NCBI RefSeq assembly: GCF_014218255.1
Contig: NZ_AP021872.1
Location: forward strand, 1,116,001 to 1,180,000
Reading direction: 5' to 3'
DNA: 64,000 bases
DNA from: Mycoavidus sp. B2-EB
GTDB taxonomy: Bacteria; Pseudomonadota; Gammaproteobacteria; Burkholderiales; Burkholderiaceae
Shown here: positions 1 through 9,978 of the stretch, in pieces
Layout of the letters: each line of letters starts with the position of its first letter
Position numbering within the stretch: the stretch's first letter is position 1
Made by a program: the position numbers and the translations under genes
The notes under the pieces: generated by a model
The model's database searches: none
What the model saw: only the letters and a program-made list of their open reading frames with translations
Told to the model about the DNA's origin: nothing

Positions 1-2043
1 GGCAAGGAGTGCGTTACGCATCCGCTCTGACTCCATCGAGACTAACGCATCTTGCGCGACTTCAACATAATGCACTCGCTCTAGAGCTAATGCGACCTGC
101 GCTGTTAGAGTATCGAGCAATTGCTTCTGCTCAGGCGCACTGAGCTGCTGCTGAGGAATCAGCGCCAACACGCCGCGTGTGCGCATGGGAGCTCTGAGCG
201 GCAAATAAAGCGCTGGCGCCGCCCTTAAGGTATCTGTGCCTTGCCCTGCTGCTTGCGCCTGATGATAGGCCCACTGCGCAATGCCAAGATCAATCTGCCC
301 CTCGTCTAAGTTCCAGGGCGGATTCGGCTTTTCAATTTTTTGACACACTCTATCTAGACTATCTGGCAGCAAAATCGAGATCTTGGCTTGAAAAATCTCA
401 CTAATATGGCGACTGCCAATTTCAATAATCTGTTCTGTCGTCAGTGCTGCCGCCAACTCACGGGTCATTGCATACAGCGTGCTTGTACGCTGTTCGCGAT
501 ACGTGGCAATGCGCGCTTCGCGCCGCAAGTTAGAGGTCAAATGACTGATCACCAGCGAAGTCACTAGCAGTCCTAAAAAGGTGAGTAGATATTCTGCATC
601 TGACACAGCTAAAGAAAAACGGGGTGACACAAAAAAGAAATCGAAAGCAACTACACTTAAAAATGAAGCGAATATACCTGGCCCACGCCCCAGTCGAGCT
701 GCAGCAAAAATTACGCCAAGCAAGTAAAGCATGGCCAAATTGGTCAAATCAATATGCACTAAAAAAGCCGTGGCTAGCCACGTAATCAAAGCGCAAATCG
801 CCCCGGCTTTCAAATAACGATGCCAGATAAAATGGCTTGAGGGCGCTGCGGATTTCTTATTGGTGCATAGAGTGTGCCGAGGAAAATTTAAAGTAGCGGG
901 CACCTCTTTGGCATCTGTCGCGATTAATATCACATCGATATCTGCAGCCTGTCGCAGCAACTTCATGCCCAATGGTTGGCTTAATCTATTTGCTAAGCGA
1001 GTACGAAGCGGTGCGCCCACCACAAATTTTGACACATTGCGTAGCCGTGCATAAGCGGTGAGTTGAGCTGCTATGTCGGTGCCATTCGGCGTCACGGTTT
1101 CCGCCCCCAATTCTTGCGCCAATTTGAGCGCAGCAAAGATGCGGGTCCGTTGCGCGTCACCTAGCCGCTGCAATTTTGGGGTTTCGACGTAAGCTGCAAT
1201 CCAATCCGCCTTCAAAGCAGTGGCAAGGCGCGCCGCTGCGCGCACTAAATTGAGGTTTTCTGGGCCAGGCCCAAGGCAAACTAGAAGCCGCTCACGCGCT
1301 TGCCAGACAGATTGGATTGAACGATCCGCGCGATACTCGCGCATCTGCGCATCCACGCGATCAGCGGTGCGCCGCAATGCGAGTTCACGCAGCGCAATTA
1401 GATTGCCTTTACGGAAAAAATGTTGCGTCGCCCGCTCCGCCTGTTGTGGCAAATACACTTTGCCATCGCGCAAACGCATCAGCAACTCTTCCACCGGCAA
1501 ATCAACCAGCATCACTTCTTCAGCCAAATCGAATATATGATCAGGCACGATTTCGCGCACTTGAATACCCGTGATGCGGCCCACGATATCGTTTAAACTG
1601 CCCAGATGCTGAACGTTAATCGTAGTGTCTACATCAATGCCTGCTTCCAATAATTCGCAAACATCTTGCCAGCGTTTTAAATGGCGCGCACCCGCCACAT
1701 TGGTATGGGCCAGTTCATCCACTAAGATTAAAGCCGGCTTACGCAAGAGCGCTACATCTAGATCAAATTCAGATAATAAGCGCCCGTGCTGGGTCAATTT
1801 TTGACGTGGCAGCACCTCTAAGCCGGCCAGCAAGTCATTCGTTTCAGCCCGGCCATGGGTCTCTACAATACCGACCACCACATCCTCGCCTTCCGCTTGA
1901 CGGCAACGTGCAGCCTTTAACATTGCACACGTTTTACCAACGCCAGCACAGGCGCCAAAAAAAATTTTAAGTCGGCCGCGCCGCCGTTTTTCTGCGCTAC
2001 GTTGCAGTTTATCCAGCAGCTCATCTGGATCAGGTCTTTCCAC
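1..2043 (-). CDS. kdpD: Sensor histidine kinase KdpD, N-terminal 681 codons (runs off the left edge)
   Basis: This is the membrane sensor kinase that with KdpE controls the Kdp potassium pump. I translated it from the minus strand. A GTG start at 2041-2043 follows a strong AGGGAGG ribosome site and opens VERPDPDELLDKLQ, typical of beta-proteobacterial KdpD. A Walker-type GACAGVGKT follows near residue 30, then VVVGIVETHGRAE of the KdpD domain, a Usp-like segment, hydrophobic helices (SLVISHLTSNLRREA follows them) and a GAF-like region. The window ends at ESERMRNALLA, just before the expected phospho-acceptor H box. The kinase core and any kdpE therefore lie outside. An unrelated gene separates it from kdpC. 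Confidence 0.93.
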   Translation of the reverse strand, partial: MERPDPDELLDKLQRSAEKRRRGRLKIFFGACAGVGKTCAMLKAARCRQAEGEDVVVGIVETHGRAETNDLLAGLEVLPRQKLTQHGRLLSEFDLDVALLRKPALILVDELAHTNVAGARHLKRWQDVCELLEAGIDVDTTINVQHLGSLNDIVGRITGIQVREIVPDHIFDLAEEVMLVDLPVEELLMRLRDGKVYLPQQAERATQHFFRKGNLIALRELALRRTADRVDAQMREYRADRSIQSVWQARERLLVCLGPGPENLNLVRAAARLATALKADWIAAYVETPKLQRLGDAQRTRIFAALKLAQELGAETVTPNGTDIAAQLTAYARLRNVSKFVVGAPLRTRLANRLSQPLGMKLLRQAADIDVILIATDAKEVPATLNFPRHTLCTNKKSAAPSSHFIWHRYLKAGAICALITWLATAFLVHIDLTNLAMLYLLGVIFAAARLGRGPGIFASFLSVVAFDFFFVSPRFSLAVSDAEYLLTFLGLLVTSLVISHLTSNLRREARIATYREQRTSTLYAMTRELAAALTTEQIIEIGSRHISEIFQAKISILLPDSLDRVCQKIEKPNPPWNLDEGQIDLGIAQWAYHQAQAAGQGTDTLRAAPALYLPLRAPMRTRGVLALIPQQQLSAPEQKQLLDTLTAQVALALERVHYVEVAQDALVSMESERMRNALLA

Positions 2044-2076
2044 ACCATCCTCCCTGGTTCTCTCGATTGATTTCGC

Positions 2077-4950
2077 TTAATTATCAGTATGCACGTTGGA
2101 CTGACGCGCACTTAACTCATCTAGACCTTGTTTAAATAAAGCTGAAAAAGGCGTTAAAAGGTCTCTAGGCAAGACCAGTGAAGGCTCTAACTTAGGCTCA
2201 GCCCGACTAAGCTGCGCAATTCGTGCGCGAAACATCCGCGCCGTCGCGTCATCCCAGCGCAGCGCCCCAACTCCGGTTGCACAGGTCGCACGCTGAGCCG
2301 TTAGGCCCCATGAAAAACCTTGCGCCTGTTGGTGCGCTACCGTTTGCTCAGAATAGAGCCCTGACGGCAACCAGTGAGTCTCATCGTTGAGGATCTCCGT
2401 AGCGCATTGCCGATAGTGATCAATTTGATTTTGCAATGCAACGTTAACCCTTTGCTCGGAAGCACGCGCCAGCTGCACCTCTAAGAAATTCACTAATGCC
2501 TGGAGCCCATCAAGCTGTTTTACCGCCAGTGGCTCCATTTGCCAGCGCTCGACCAACGCACAATGCGGCTGATTTGATGCAAGCTGTTGAGCGATAAATG
2601 CATCTAATTTTTTTCCGCGCTCGGTGGACTGCCATTCTGGCGTGTTTAAAAGCATTTTCTTTATCTTATAAAGATCAGAATAAGTGACCTCGCGTAGCAT
2701 CAGCTCTGGAATGTAACCGGATTCATCTCGCGTCATTGAATAGGTTGTAGAGACACCCGCTTTAAAAAATTCGACGCCAGCACTATACAGTGGATTCAAC
2801 GGCAAGCTCAGCGCTAAAGGCTGCTCTCTTTCACCATTGACAGACAGATCTGGGTTAGCCAGCGCGGCTGATAAGGCGGCGGAAAGACTCACCCCACTTT
2901 CTATGCTGAAGGTCTCGTTACGGAGTCGCCCACTGTGATCTTGCTGATGACGCTGCACAAATGGATCATAGCTTATGCCGACTGAAGAAGTCGCGCTTAA
3001 ACGAGGCGGCAATGCGGCACGGCCGAGATCAACACGTCCACTCAAAAACAAAGAGCCGCTCAAGTTAACCCCTGAACTTTTGACCGCGCGCCAAGCGATT
3101 GAAAGATTTGAGTCAAAAAAACGGTCGACAAAGGCATCCCACAAATCGCTTTCGTCAAGCTCGACTTGGCTCGCGCGCGCTATTTCATGCACCAAAAAGT
3201 CTGTTAGAGCGGCCATTTCAGCACGCCAATCGGCAGATTTGAATTGAGCTGGGCGGCTGGCAAAGCGATCTGGCATTTGCAGGCTTACCCCAGTAAAATG
3301 AGAAAACTGGCCACTTACGCTTACGTCAAAACCACTGCCTAGCAAAAACCCGGGTATCGTCAGCCCAGCCATCGTTGCGACCCCAGCTCCCCCTTTATAT
3401 TGGTTTTCAGCGCCAAACTCGAGGACTCCTCCAGCTGGCTGCGCACCGATTTTAAATAGGCCATGCCGGCCTTTCAGAGCAGTTAGGTAGGGAGTGATCG
3501 ACCAGACTCCTTGATTCATCGAAAGCCCGGCATTATCCAGGCCACCATTTGCGCCATCGGTAAAAATCACCTGGTTATCGCTCTGCATGCGTTGCACCAA
3601 TACGCTTAAGGTCTCTTGTAGTCTGGCTGAAAAAGTTTTTTGATTGGATCTTTGATTCTCATCAAATAAATGTTTGACCATCGGCTTAAACGGGGTTTTA
3701 TCTTTGCCCAACAGATTCCGTATTTTAGAAACCGCCGTTTTCGGCTTACGTTTCTGCACACGTTGCGCCCAGCGCCCCACCATTTTGTGCCAGCGCCCTC
3801 GCATACGCGATAAATCGGTATGCCGGCCATCTTGCAAAAACCCTTGACACCAACTGAAATATGCATTTTTTTCTTGCCGCTTAAGTCCAGCTTGCTCTGC
3901 ATGCGGCTCAAGCCATAATTTTTGGGCCGCGCTCAGCGCTGACTTTGCGAGCACATCAGACTCTTTACTCATCTTAAAATGACGCGTGCGCAAATAATCT
4001 CCCGTTTGCAAAAAAATCGCCAACGCCTGTGCGCGGCGCTGTTGCATTTGTAAACCTTCAACTTGAGCGGAATTGCGTTCACCTGCTTTCACAGCAAACA
4101 GTGCATTATGAGATGGGAGGATTTTTTCCAATGCGCGCAAACCCTCTGGTGCACGCGATAACGCCTGAGCAGTATGCCAAATCGCACGGGTTACTTTAGC
4201 ATCTTGCTGATGAAAATGATCGGTGTCCAGCTCCAAGATCCCTTTTTGCTTAAGCTGTTTTAATACTTGAGTCGCCAACTCAATATCACCTTGCGCCCCC
4301 TCAGCTAACGCTTCTACCAAGAAAGTCCGGGCCGCGAATGGCAACCCAACATCTTCCCTCTCATTAGGCCAGATTTCATGCAATATATCGCCTAGTGCTG
4401 GGACCTGGCGACCGTCAATTTTTACCTGAAATAACTGGCTCAGATGCGCTAACCAAGCCGTCTTAATTAGCATGGCATCAAGCCGAATTTGCGCTGCACA
4501 ATGCGCTATTTTTTTATCAGTACGGGAACCATCCTTGCTACGCAAGAACGCCGGCCGCGTTTGCAATGTACCTACAAATGGCGCAACCTTACTTTTAAAC
4601 GTACTAGGTTGTTTAAACTCAAAATTTAAATCTTCCGTATTTGAAGCAGCATCATGACGCGTCGTTTCCGGTTTCTGGAGGACGAATTGAATCGGATTAT
4701 GGGGCGCGGATTGGCGAGTTTTAGTTTGAGTATGAAGGCCGGGCCCAACCGTTTTATTGATGCTAATTAGCTGAAAACGGTTGGCCCATTGCTGGATTTT
4801 TTTAGGATATGCACAGAATCGCTTTAACGCTTGAGAAATCCGCGCTGCCGGCGGCGTAGTCAAGCTTGTGGAACATCCCTTCTCTTCGACACCCCTCACG
4901 CCAGACGAGGATTGACCTAAATTAGTTAAAAACTTAACCACAATAACCAT
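2077..4950 (-). CDS. Large uncharacterised protein (957 aa) inserted between kdpC and kdpD
   Basis: I do not recognise this protein. It lies 24 bases after kdpC and 33 bases before the kdpD start, in the same direction, so it is probably co-transcribed. No clear signal peptide is visible. Residues 1-150 are polar and low in order. Residues 150-470 are mainly helical and basic (for example VQKRKPKTAVSK). Residues 480-800 are rich in Gly/Ser alternating with hydrophobics (GAGVATMAGLTIPGF, GVNLSGSLFLSGRVDL, SATSSVGISYDPF), which suggests many beta strands. The C-terminus is helical. The long helical front with a beta-rich rear half recalls large secreted effectors of the AvrE/DspE kind, but this is only a resemblance in architecture. 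The start codon is followed by MVIVVKF and has a weak ribosome site, so the true start could be internal. Confidence 0.75.
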   Translation of the reverse strand: MVIVVKFLTNLGQSSSGVRGVEEKGCSTSLTTPPAARISQALKRFCAYPKKIQQWANRFQLISINKTVGPGLHTQTKTRQSAPHNPIQFVLQKPETTRHDAASNTEDLNFEFKQPSTFKSKVAPFVGTLQTRPAFLRSKDGSRTDKKIAHCAAQIRLDAMLIKTAWLAHLSQLFQVKIDGRQVPALGDILHEIWPNEREDVGLPFAARTFLVEALAEGAQGDIELATQVLKQLKQKGILELDTDHFHQQDAKVTRAIWHTAQALSRAPEGLRALEKILPSHNALFAVKAGERNSAQVEGLQMQQRRAQALAIFLQTGDYLRTRHFKMSKESDVLAKSALSAAQKLWLEPHAEQAGLKRQEKNAYFSWCQGFLQDGRHTDLSRMRGRWHKMVGRWAQRVQKRKPKTAVSKIRNLLGKDKTPFKPMVKHLFDENQRSNQKTFSARLQETLSVLVQRMQSDNQVIFTDGANGGLDNAGLSMNQGVWSITPYLTALKGRHGLFKIGAQPAGGVLEFGAENQYKGGAGVATMAGLTIPGFLLGSGFDVSVSGQFSHFTGVSLQMPDRFASRPAQFKSADWRAEMAALTDFLVHEIARASQVELDESDLWDAFVDRFFDSNLSIAWRAVKSSGVNLSGSLFLSGRVDLGRAALPPRLSATSSVGISYDPFVQRHQQDHSGRLRNETFSIESGVSLSAALSAALANPDLSVNGEREQPLALSLPLNPLYSAGVEFFKAGVSTTYSMTRDESGYIPELMLREVTYSDLYKIKKMLLNTPEWQSTERGKKLDAFIAQQLASNQPHCALVERWQMEPLAVKQLDGLQALVNFLEVQLARASEQRVNVALQNQIDHYRQCATEILNDETHWLPSGLYSEQTVAHQQAQGFSWGLTAQRATCATGVGALRWDDATARMFRARIAQLSRAEPKLEPSLVLPRDLLTPFSALFKQGLDELSARQSNVHTDN

Positions 4951-4974
4951 CCCATCGTAGCTTAGCGCTTAAAG

Positions 4975-5553
4975 TTACTGCATTTTTTTCTCGTCCAGAG
5001 CCAAATTCAACAGCAATACATTAACCCGTGCTTCCCCGAATAGGCCAAACTGCCGCGCCTGAGTATGGTGCAGAATCAACTGCTCGACCTCGGCTAATGA
5101 CATATGGCGCGCCCGTGCCACCCGAGGCGCCTGATATTGAGCGGCAGCCAGGCTAATGTCTGGATCTAAACCACTGGCTGAGGCGGTCACCAAATCAATC
5201 GGTACCGGTTGGGTCTGCTGCGGATCACTGGCACGCAATTTAGCGATCCGTTCCTTCACTCCATTCGCTAGCGCAGGATGCGTTGGTCCCCAATTGGAAC
5301 CACTTGATGACTGAGCATCATAGGGAACAGATGCTGTCGCCGAAGGACGTCCCCAAAAATAGTGAGCAGCATCAAAATGCTGGCCAATTAATTGGGAGCC
5401 CACGACTTTGCCATCACGATACAGCAAGCTACCCTCCACTTGCGATGGAAACGCCAAACGCCCCAACCCGGTGACCACGGCTGGATACAAAACCCCCGTT
5501 AACACAGTGAGGGCAGCAAACAAAACGAATAAAGGACGAAATAAATTTTTCAT
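4975..5553 (-). CDS. kdpC: Potassium-transporting ATPase subunit KdpC
   Basis: KdpC is the single-span subunit of the high-affinity K+ pump KdpFABC and stabilises the KdpA-KdpB complex. The chosen start [15 protein letters not shown] gives 192 aa, the family's normal size. A frame open further upstream would overlap kdpB and adds no family-like sequence. The N-terminal hydrophobic span is followed by the conserved [16 protein letters not shown] and the periplasmic domain with FWGRPSAT and [12 protein letters not shown]. It follows kdpB after 26 bases. The next gene downstream is not kdpD but the 957-codon ORF. Confidence 0.95.
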   Translation of the reverse strand: MKNLFRPLFVLFAALTVLTGVLYPAVVTGLGRLAFPSQVEGSLLYRDGKVVGSQLIGQHFDAAHYFWGRPSATASVPYDAQSSSGSNWGPTHPALANGVKERIAKLRASDPQQTQPVPIDLVTASASGLDPDISLAAAQYQAPRVARARHMSLAEVEQLILHHTQARQFGLFGEARVNVLLLNLALDEKKMQ

Positions 5554-5579
5554 GATGGCTTCCATTCTGCTTTGATTTT

Positions 5580-7661
5580 TTAAGCGAGTCCCAACCCAGC
5601 GAGCACCCAATCCACGGCTTTAATCCCGACAAAGGGAGTCAAGATGCCGCCCACACCATAGATCAGTAGATTACGGCGCAGTAAAGCCGCAGCGCCTAAC
5701 GGGCGGTAATGCACGCCCTTTAACGCCAGTGGAATCAATGCAACAATAATTAATGCATTGAAGATCACCGCCGCTAAAATAGCGGACGCTGGACTGGCCA
5801 ACTGCATGATATTGAGCGCATTAAGCTGTGGATAGGTGGTCGCAAATGCGGCTGGAATAATCGCAAAATACTTGGCGACATCATTAGCAATTGAGAAGGT
5901 GGTCAACGCGCCGCGCGTCATGAGCATTTGTTTGCCAATTTCAACGATCTCAATCAACTTAGTTGGGTTTGAGTCAAGGTCCACCATATTGCCCGCCTCT
6001 TTAGCCGCCTGGGTACCCGTATTCATGGCGACCGCGACATCGGCTTGCGCCAAAGCCGGTGCGTCATTCGTTCCATCGCCCGTCATCGCCACCAGCCGCC
6101 CTTCAGCTTGAAAGCCGCGGATAGTCGCAAGTTTGGCTTCTGGCGTGGCTTCCGCCAAAAAATCATCAACCCCTGCTTCGGCGGCAATCGCCGCCGCGGT
6201 GAGTCGATTATCGCCCGTCATCATGACGGTCTTAATCCCCATTTTGCGCAATTCAGAAAAACGTTCTTTAATCCCACCTTTAACAATATCTTTTAATTCA
6301 ATCACCCCCAGCGCACGCCGCTGACCTTCTATTTGCTCAGCAACCACCAAGGGCGTGCTGCCTCTACGCGCAATTTCATCAATCGTTGCCTGCAACCCAG
6401 ATGCAAAGGATCGGCCGCCCTCGGCCAGATACTGGTGGATCGCATCAGCGGCTCCTTTGCGGATCTGATGCGTCGCTAAATCTACGCCGCTCATGCGAGT
6501 CTGCGCCGTAAAGGGTAGAAAAGCAGCCTGCAATGCGCCCATCTCACGCTCACGTAGATTAAAACGCTGTTTAGCCAGCACCACGATACTGCGGCCTTCT
6601 GGCGTCTCATCCGCCAACGAGGCCAATTGCGCCGCTTCAGCCAGCGCTTGCTCACTGACCCCCGAGGCGGGGCAAAACGCGGTGGCTTGCCGGTTGCCCA
6701 GCGTGATGGTGCCGGTTTTATCCAACAGCAACACATCAATATCTCCCGCCGCTTCGACGGCGCGCCCAGAGGTCGCAATGACATTGGCCTGCATCATGCG
6801 ACTCATTCCCGCCACACCAATGGCTGAGAGTAAACCACCAATCGTAGTGGGGATTAAGCAAACAAAAAGCGCGACGAGTGCCGTCAGGCTCACCACCTGC
6901 CCCGCTTGCATCGCCTGCACGCTAAAGATCGAAAAAGGAAGGAGGGTGGCCGTGGCTAATAGCAACACGATCGTGAGCGCTACCAAAAGAATCGTCAGCG
7001 CGATTTCATTCGGCGTTTTTTGCCTTTTAGCCCCTTCAACCATCGCAATCATCCGGTCAAGAAAAGCCTCGCCCGGATTCACCATAACCCGTACGATGAG
7101 CCAATCCGAGAGCACTCGCGTGCCTCCCGTCACGGCTGAAAAATCTCCACCGGCCTCACGAATCACCGGCGCAGACTCGCCAGTAATCGCAGATTCATCT
7201 ACTGAAGCCAAGCCTACAATCACTTCTCCGTCCGCTGCAATCGTGTCGCCCGCCTCAACTAAAATCAGATCTCCTTTGCGTAGCGCGCTGCCACTTACCG
7301 CATGATGCGGCGAGCCATAATGAGGCTCACTGATCTGCTTGGCCATTAAGTCGCGTTTTGCGCCACGCAGCGAGGCCGCCTGCGCCTTGCTCCGACCTTC
7401 TGCCAATGCCTCAGCAAAATTCGCAAATAAAACCGTGAACCAGAGCCACAGCGCAACTGCCAAGATAAAGCCCGCCGTCGGAGCGGATTGAAGCAGCGCA
7501 ACCAGCCACAGCAGCGTGCTTAAGACACTAGCGATATAAGCGCAAAACATCACTGGATTACGTAATTGCGTGCGCGGCGCTAACTTTTTAAACGACCCAA
7601 TGAGCGCGGGCAGGATCATTTCTAGCTTAAACATTGAAGAAGTCGTTATATGATGATTCAT
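5580..7661 (-). CDS. kdpB: Potassium-transporting P-type ATPase catalytic subunit KdpB
   Basis: KdpB is the P-type ATPase subunit that energises K+ uptake through KdpA in the inner membrane. At 693 aa it is full length. Visible motifs are the actuator loop TGES at 160-163, the phosphorylation motif DKTGT at 314-318 with Asp314 as phospho-acceptor, a KGAA nucleotide-binding motif near 402, and the hinge GDGTNDAP at 528-535. Hydrophobic helices cluster at 38-82, 220-285 and after 580. It starts 14 bases after the kdpA stop, so the two are tightly coupled. All catalytic residues that I can check are intact, so the pump should be active. Confidence 0.97.
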   Translation of the reverse strand: MNHHITTSSMFKLEMILPALIGSFKKLAPRTQLRNPVMFCAYIASVLSTLLWLVALLQSAPTAGFILAVALWLWFTVLFANFAEALAEGRSKAQAASLRGAKRDLMAKQISEPHYGSPHHAVSGSALRKGDLILVEAGDTIAADGEVIVGLASVDESAITGESAPVIREAGGDFSAVTGGTRVLSDWLIVRVMVNPGEAFLDRMIAMVEGAKRQKTPNEIALTILLVALTIVLLLATATLLPFSIFSVQAMQAGQVVSLTALVALFVCLIPTTIGGLLSAIGVAGMSRMMQANVIATSGRAVEAAGDIDVLLLDKTGTITLGNRQATAFCPASGVSEQALAEAAQLASLADETPEGRSIVVLAKQRFNLREREMGALQAAFLPFTAQTRMSGVDLATHQIRKGAADAIHQYLAEGGRSFASGLQATIDEIARRGSTPLVVAEQIEGQRRALGVIELKDIVKGGIKERFSELRKMGIKTVMMTGDNRLTAAAIAAEAGVDDFLAEATPEAKLATIRGFQAEGRLVAMTGDGTNDAPALAQADVAVAMNTGTQAAKEAGNMVDLDSNPTKLIEIVEIGKQMLMTRGALTTFSIANDVAKYFAIIPAAFATTYPQLNALNIMQLASPASAILAAVIFNALIIVALIPLALKGVHYRPLGAAALLRRNLLIYGVGGILTPFVGIKAVDWVLAGLGLA

Positions 7662-7675
7662 AAAAAACCTCGTAA

Positions 7676-9397
7676 TTAGCGATAGCTAAGCATGATTAAA
7701 TGCTCGACGATAGGTCCGAGCGCTAACGCGGGTATATAAGTGAGGGTGCCCACTAGCAACACCGTGCTCAGCAATAACATGACAAACAATGGACCATGCG
7801 TAGGCATCGTGCCGGCTGAGGCTGCCATGCGTTTTTTCGCAGCCAGCGCGCCGGCTAATGCCAGCACTGGAATCATTGCAGCAAAGCGGCCAAACCACAT
7901 CGCAAGCGCCGTGGCCACGTTATAAAAAGGAGTATTCACCGAAAGACCGGCAAACGCACTACCGTTATTGTTCGCCGCCGAGCTAAACGCATATAAAATT
8001 TCTGACAAGCCATGGGGTCCAGGGTTAGCAAGCGCTGTGGTGCCCGCGCTGACTGACACCGCAAGCGCCGTGCCAAGCAACACTAAAAAAGGCGTCAACA
8101 GGACGATAATCGAGACCATTTTCATTTCATAGACTTCGATCTTTTTGCCGAGATACTCTGGGGTACGGCCAATCATTAAGCCGGCGATAAAAACCGCGAG
8201 CAAGGCAAAAATCAGCATGCCATACAGACCCGAGCCAACGCCCCCAAAAATCACCTCACCTAACTGCATCAGTAACAGTGGAATCAGTCCGCCCAACGGG
8301 GTTAAAGAGTCATGCATCGCATTCACCGCACCACATGACGCGGCCGTGGTGACAACCGTAAAAATACCGGTTTGCGTAATCCCAAAGCGCGTTTCTTTGC
8401 CTTCCATATTGCCGCCTGGCTGAATGGCCTGCACCTTTTGATCCGCACCCAGCGTAGTTAAAATTGGATTGCCCGCCTGCTCTGCCACGACTTCAGCCAG
8501 AGTAGCCGCGCTTAAGGCAAGCGCCATCGCTGCAAATAAGGCCCATCCTTGCCGTTTATCGCCCACGATGCGCCCAAACGAAAAACACAAACCAGCTGGA
8601 ATCAATAAAATCGAGAGCGTTTGAATCAAATTGGATAAAGGGGTTGGGTTTTCATACGGATGCGCAGAATTCGCATTGAAAAAACCACCGCCATTGGTAC
8701 CAATCAGCTTAATGGCTTCTTGTGACGCAACCGGACCCATCGCCAGGGTCTGCGTCGTCCCTTGCAGAGTAGACACGGCACGGTAAGCTGAGAAATTTTG
8801 TAGCACGCCTTGGCTCATAAACAACACCGAGACGATAAGCGCGAGGGGCAACAAGATATAAAGCGTAATTCTCGTCAAATCTACCCAAAAATTTCCAATC
8901 GTCTGTGCGCTATGGCGCGCGAAACCACGGATTAGCGCAAACACTACGGCAATTCCCGTCGCTGCCGATAAAAAATTTTGTACCGTCAGACCTAACATTT
9001 GTGAGAGATAAGTCATGCTGCTCTCACCCGCATAATTTTGCCAATTGGTATTGGTCACAAAACTCACCGCGATATTAAAAGCCATCGCTGCCGAGGGAGC
9101 GGGAAATTGAGGGCCACTGAGAGCAAACAGGCCTTGCATGCGCAGTAACCCATACAATGCCAAGACCCCCAGCGCATTGAATGCAGCCACCGCCACCGCA
9201 TACTGCCGCCAATTCATTTCAGCCCGCGGATGGATACCGGCGAGCCGCAACACCCTATCCTCAAGCGGTCTGCCCAAGCGATGCACAACCCAAGAAGTGC
9301 CCTCCATAATCCCAGCCATATAGCGCCCAAGAGGAACTGCCATGGCGAGCAAAAGCCCCAAATAAAGAGCAATTTGCGCAATTTGATTGGTATTCAT
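7676..9397 (-). CDS. kdpA: Potassium-transporting ATPase channel-like subunit KdpA
   Basis: KdpA forms the K+ path of KdpFABC. The start [14 protein letters not shown] is chosen because its ATG overlaps the kdpF stop as ATGA. Upstream codons in this frame encode the reverse frame of kdpF and are not real. The product is 573 aa with about ten membrane segments. The four selectivity-filter-like motifs are visible: [42 protein letters not shown] and NNNGSAFAG. The C-terminus [11 protein letters not shown] is normal. Confidence 0.96.
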   Translation of the reverse strand: MNTNQIAQIALYLGLLLAMAVPLGRYMAGIMEGTSWVVHRLGRPLEDRVLRLAGIHPRAEMNWRQYAVAVAAFNALGVLALYGLLRMQGLFALSGPQFPAPSAAMAFNIAVSFVTNTNWQNYAGESSMTYLSQMLGLTVQNFLSAATGIAVVFALIRGFARHSAQTIGNFWVDLTRITLYILLPLALIVSVLFMSQGVLQNFSAYRAVSTLQGTTQTLAMGPVASQEAIKLIGTNGGGFFNANSAHPYENPTPLSNLIQTLSILLIPAGLCFSFGRIVGDKRQGWALFAAMALALSAATLAEVVAEQAGNPILTTLGADQKVQAIQPGGNMEGKETRFGITQTGIFTVVTTAASCGAVNAMHDSLTPLGGLIPLLLMQLGEVIFGGVGSGLYGMLIFALLAVFIAGLMIGRTPEYLGKKIEVYEMKMVSIIVLLTPFLVLLGTALAVSVSAGTTALANPGPHGLSEILYAFSSAANNNGSAFAGLSVNTPFYNVATALAMWFGRFAAMIPVLALAGALAAKKRMAASAGTMPTHGPLFVMLLLSTVLLVGTLTYIPALALGPIVEHLIMLSYR

Positions 9398-9477
9398 GCC
9401 AATGCCTCCACCCATAACAATGCGTAGACAAGATAGGCAAACAGTAGTCCAGCGCTGATTCCCGCCACCCAAATCAT
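9394..9477 (-). CDS. kdpF: Small membrane subunit KdpF (27 aa)
   Basis: This is a 27-codon ORF reading [20 protein letters not shown] and ending LWVEALA. It is a single hydrophobic helix with the usual KdpF pattern and associates with KdpA in the lipid bilayer. Its start overlaps the stop of the small ORF upstream and its own stop overlaps the kdpA ATG (ATGA), which indicates translational coupling. It is easily missed because it is so short. Confidence 0.92.
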   Translation of the reverse strand: MIWVAGISAGLLFAYLVYALLWVEALA

Positions 9478-9578
9478 GACCGCTCCTCGCGTTTAACACG
9501 CAATTGAGCGCAACCCATAATGAATGCAACATTCAACGCGCTAAAAAACGCTAGGCAAGCCAAGTACAACGCATCCAT
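9474..9578 (-). CDS. Small membrane protein (34 aa) heading the kdp operon
   Basis: The 34-codon ORF reads [20 protein letters not shown] followed by the charged tail [21 protein letters not shown] ribosome site lies about 6 bases upstream, and the TGA overlaps the kdpF ATG in the same ATGA arrangement used for kdpF-kdpA. It has one predicted transmembrane helix with a basic C-terminus. I recall unnamed small membrane ORFs ahead of kdpF in other proteobacteria but cannot confirm homology here. Position and coupling suggest an accessory part or translational leader of the pump. Confidence 0.72.
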   Translation of the reverse strand: MDALYLACLAFFSALNVAFIMGCAQLRVKREERS

Positions 9579-9661
9579 TTGTTATTCTCCATTTGTGCTT
9601 TAAGACAAGCTGAAGGTTAGGCGAATGCGTATAAAAGAAGAGAAAAAGGTATGCTGAAAAG

Positions 9662-9678
9662 TATAAAGAAAGTGTAAA
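9662..9678 (-). promoter_or_regulatory. Probable KdpE operator upstream of the kdp operon
   Basis: On the operon strand the site reads TTTACA-CTTTC-TTTATA. These two T-rich half sites are spaced five bases apart, about 85 bases before the first ORF. As I recall it, the E. coli KdpE site is TTTATA-CTTTT-TTTACA, with the same half sites and spacing in swapped order. The 17-base element sits between tRNA-Arg and the operon and fits control by the KdpD/KdpE pair. Confidence 0.6.
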
Positions 9679-9700
9679 GAGGCTTATTTTATTTAGTTTT

Positions 9701-9776
9701 TGGCGCGCCCGGCTGGGATCGAACCAGCGACCTTCGGCTTCGGAGGCCGACACTCTATCCACTGAGCTACGGGCGC
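9701..9776 (-). tRNA. tRNA-Arg (anticodon CCG)
   Basis: The cloverleaf reads directly on the minus strand: acceptor GCGCCCG paired with CGGGCGC, D arm, anticodon arm TCGGC-CTCCGAA-GCCGA with anticodon CCG, T loop TTCGATC, discriminator G and an encoded CCA. It decodes CGG. Confidence 0.96.
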
Positions 9777-9978
9777 TTCGCAAAATAAGAGACTGCTCGG
9801 CGAAACCGCAAGGATACCCGTTTCAGGGCACGAAGTCTACGCATGTGCATGGGTCATCTGATTTTTTTGGCGACGGCCTGACTGTGCAATCAAGTTGTCA
9901 AAACTCATACGCGCGCTCATAGCAAGCATTTAAACTTATAATTTGTTAATATCGTTCAATCAAGGAGACTCAATTAAT

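Noticed and set aside
6493-7305. 270-codon plus-strand frame opposite kdpB
   Set aside because: Antisense to a fully conserved kdpB; Ser/Thr/Pro-rich composition typical of a reverse frame.
9398-9532. 45-codon N-terminal extension of kdpA
   Set aside because: It overlaps kdpF and the small ORF out of frame; the ATGA-coupled start gives the standard KdpA N-terminus.
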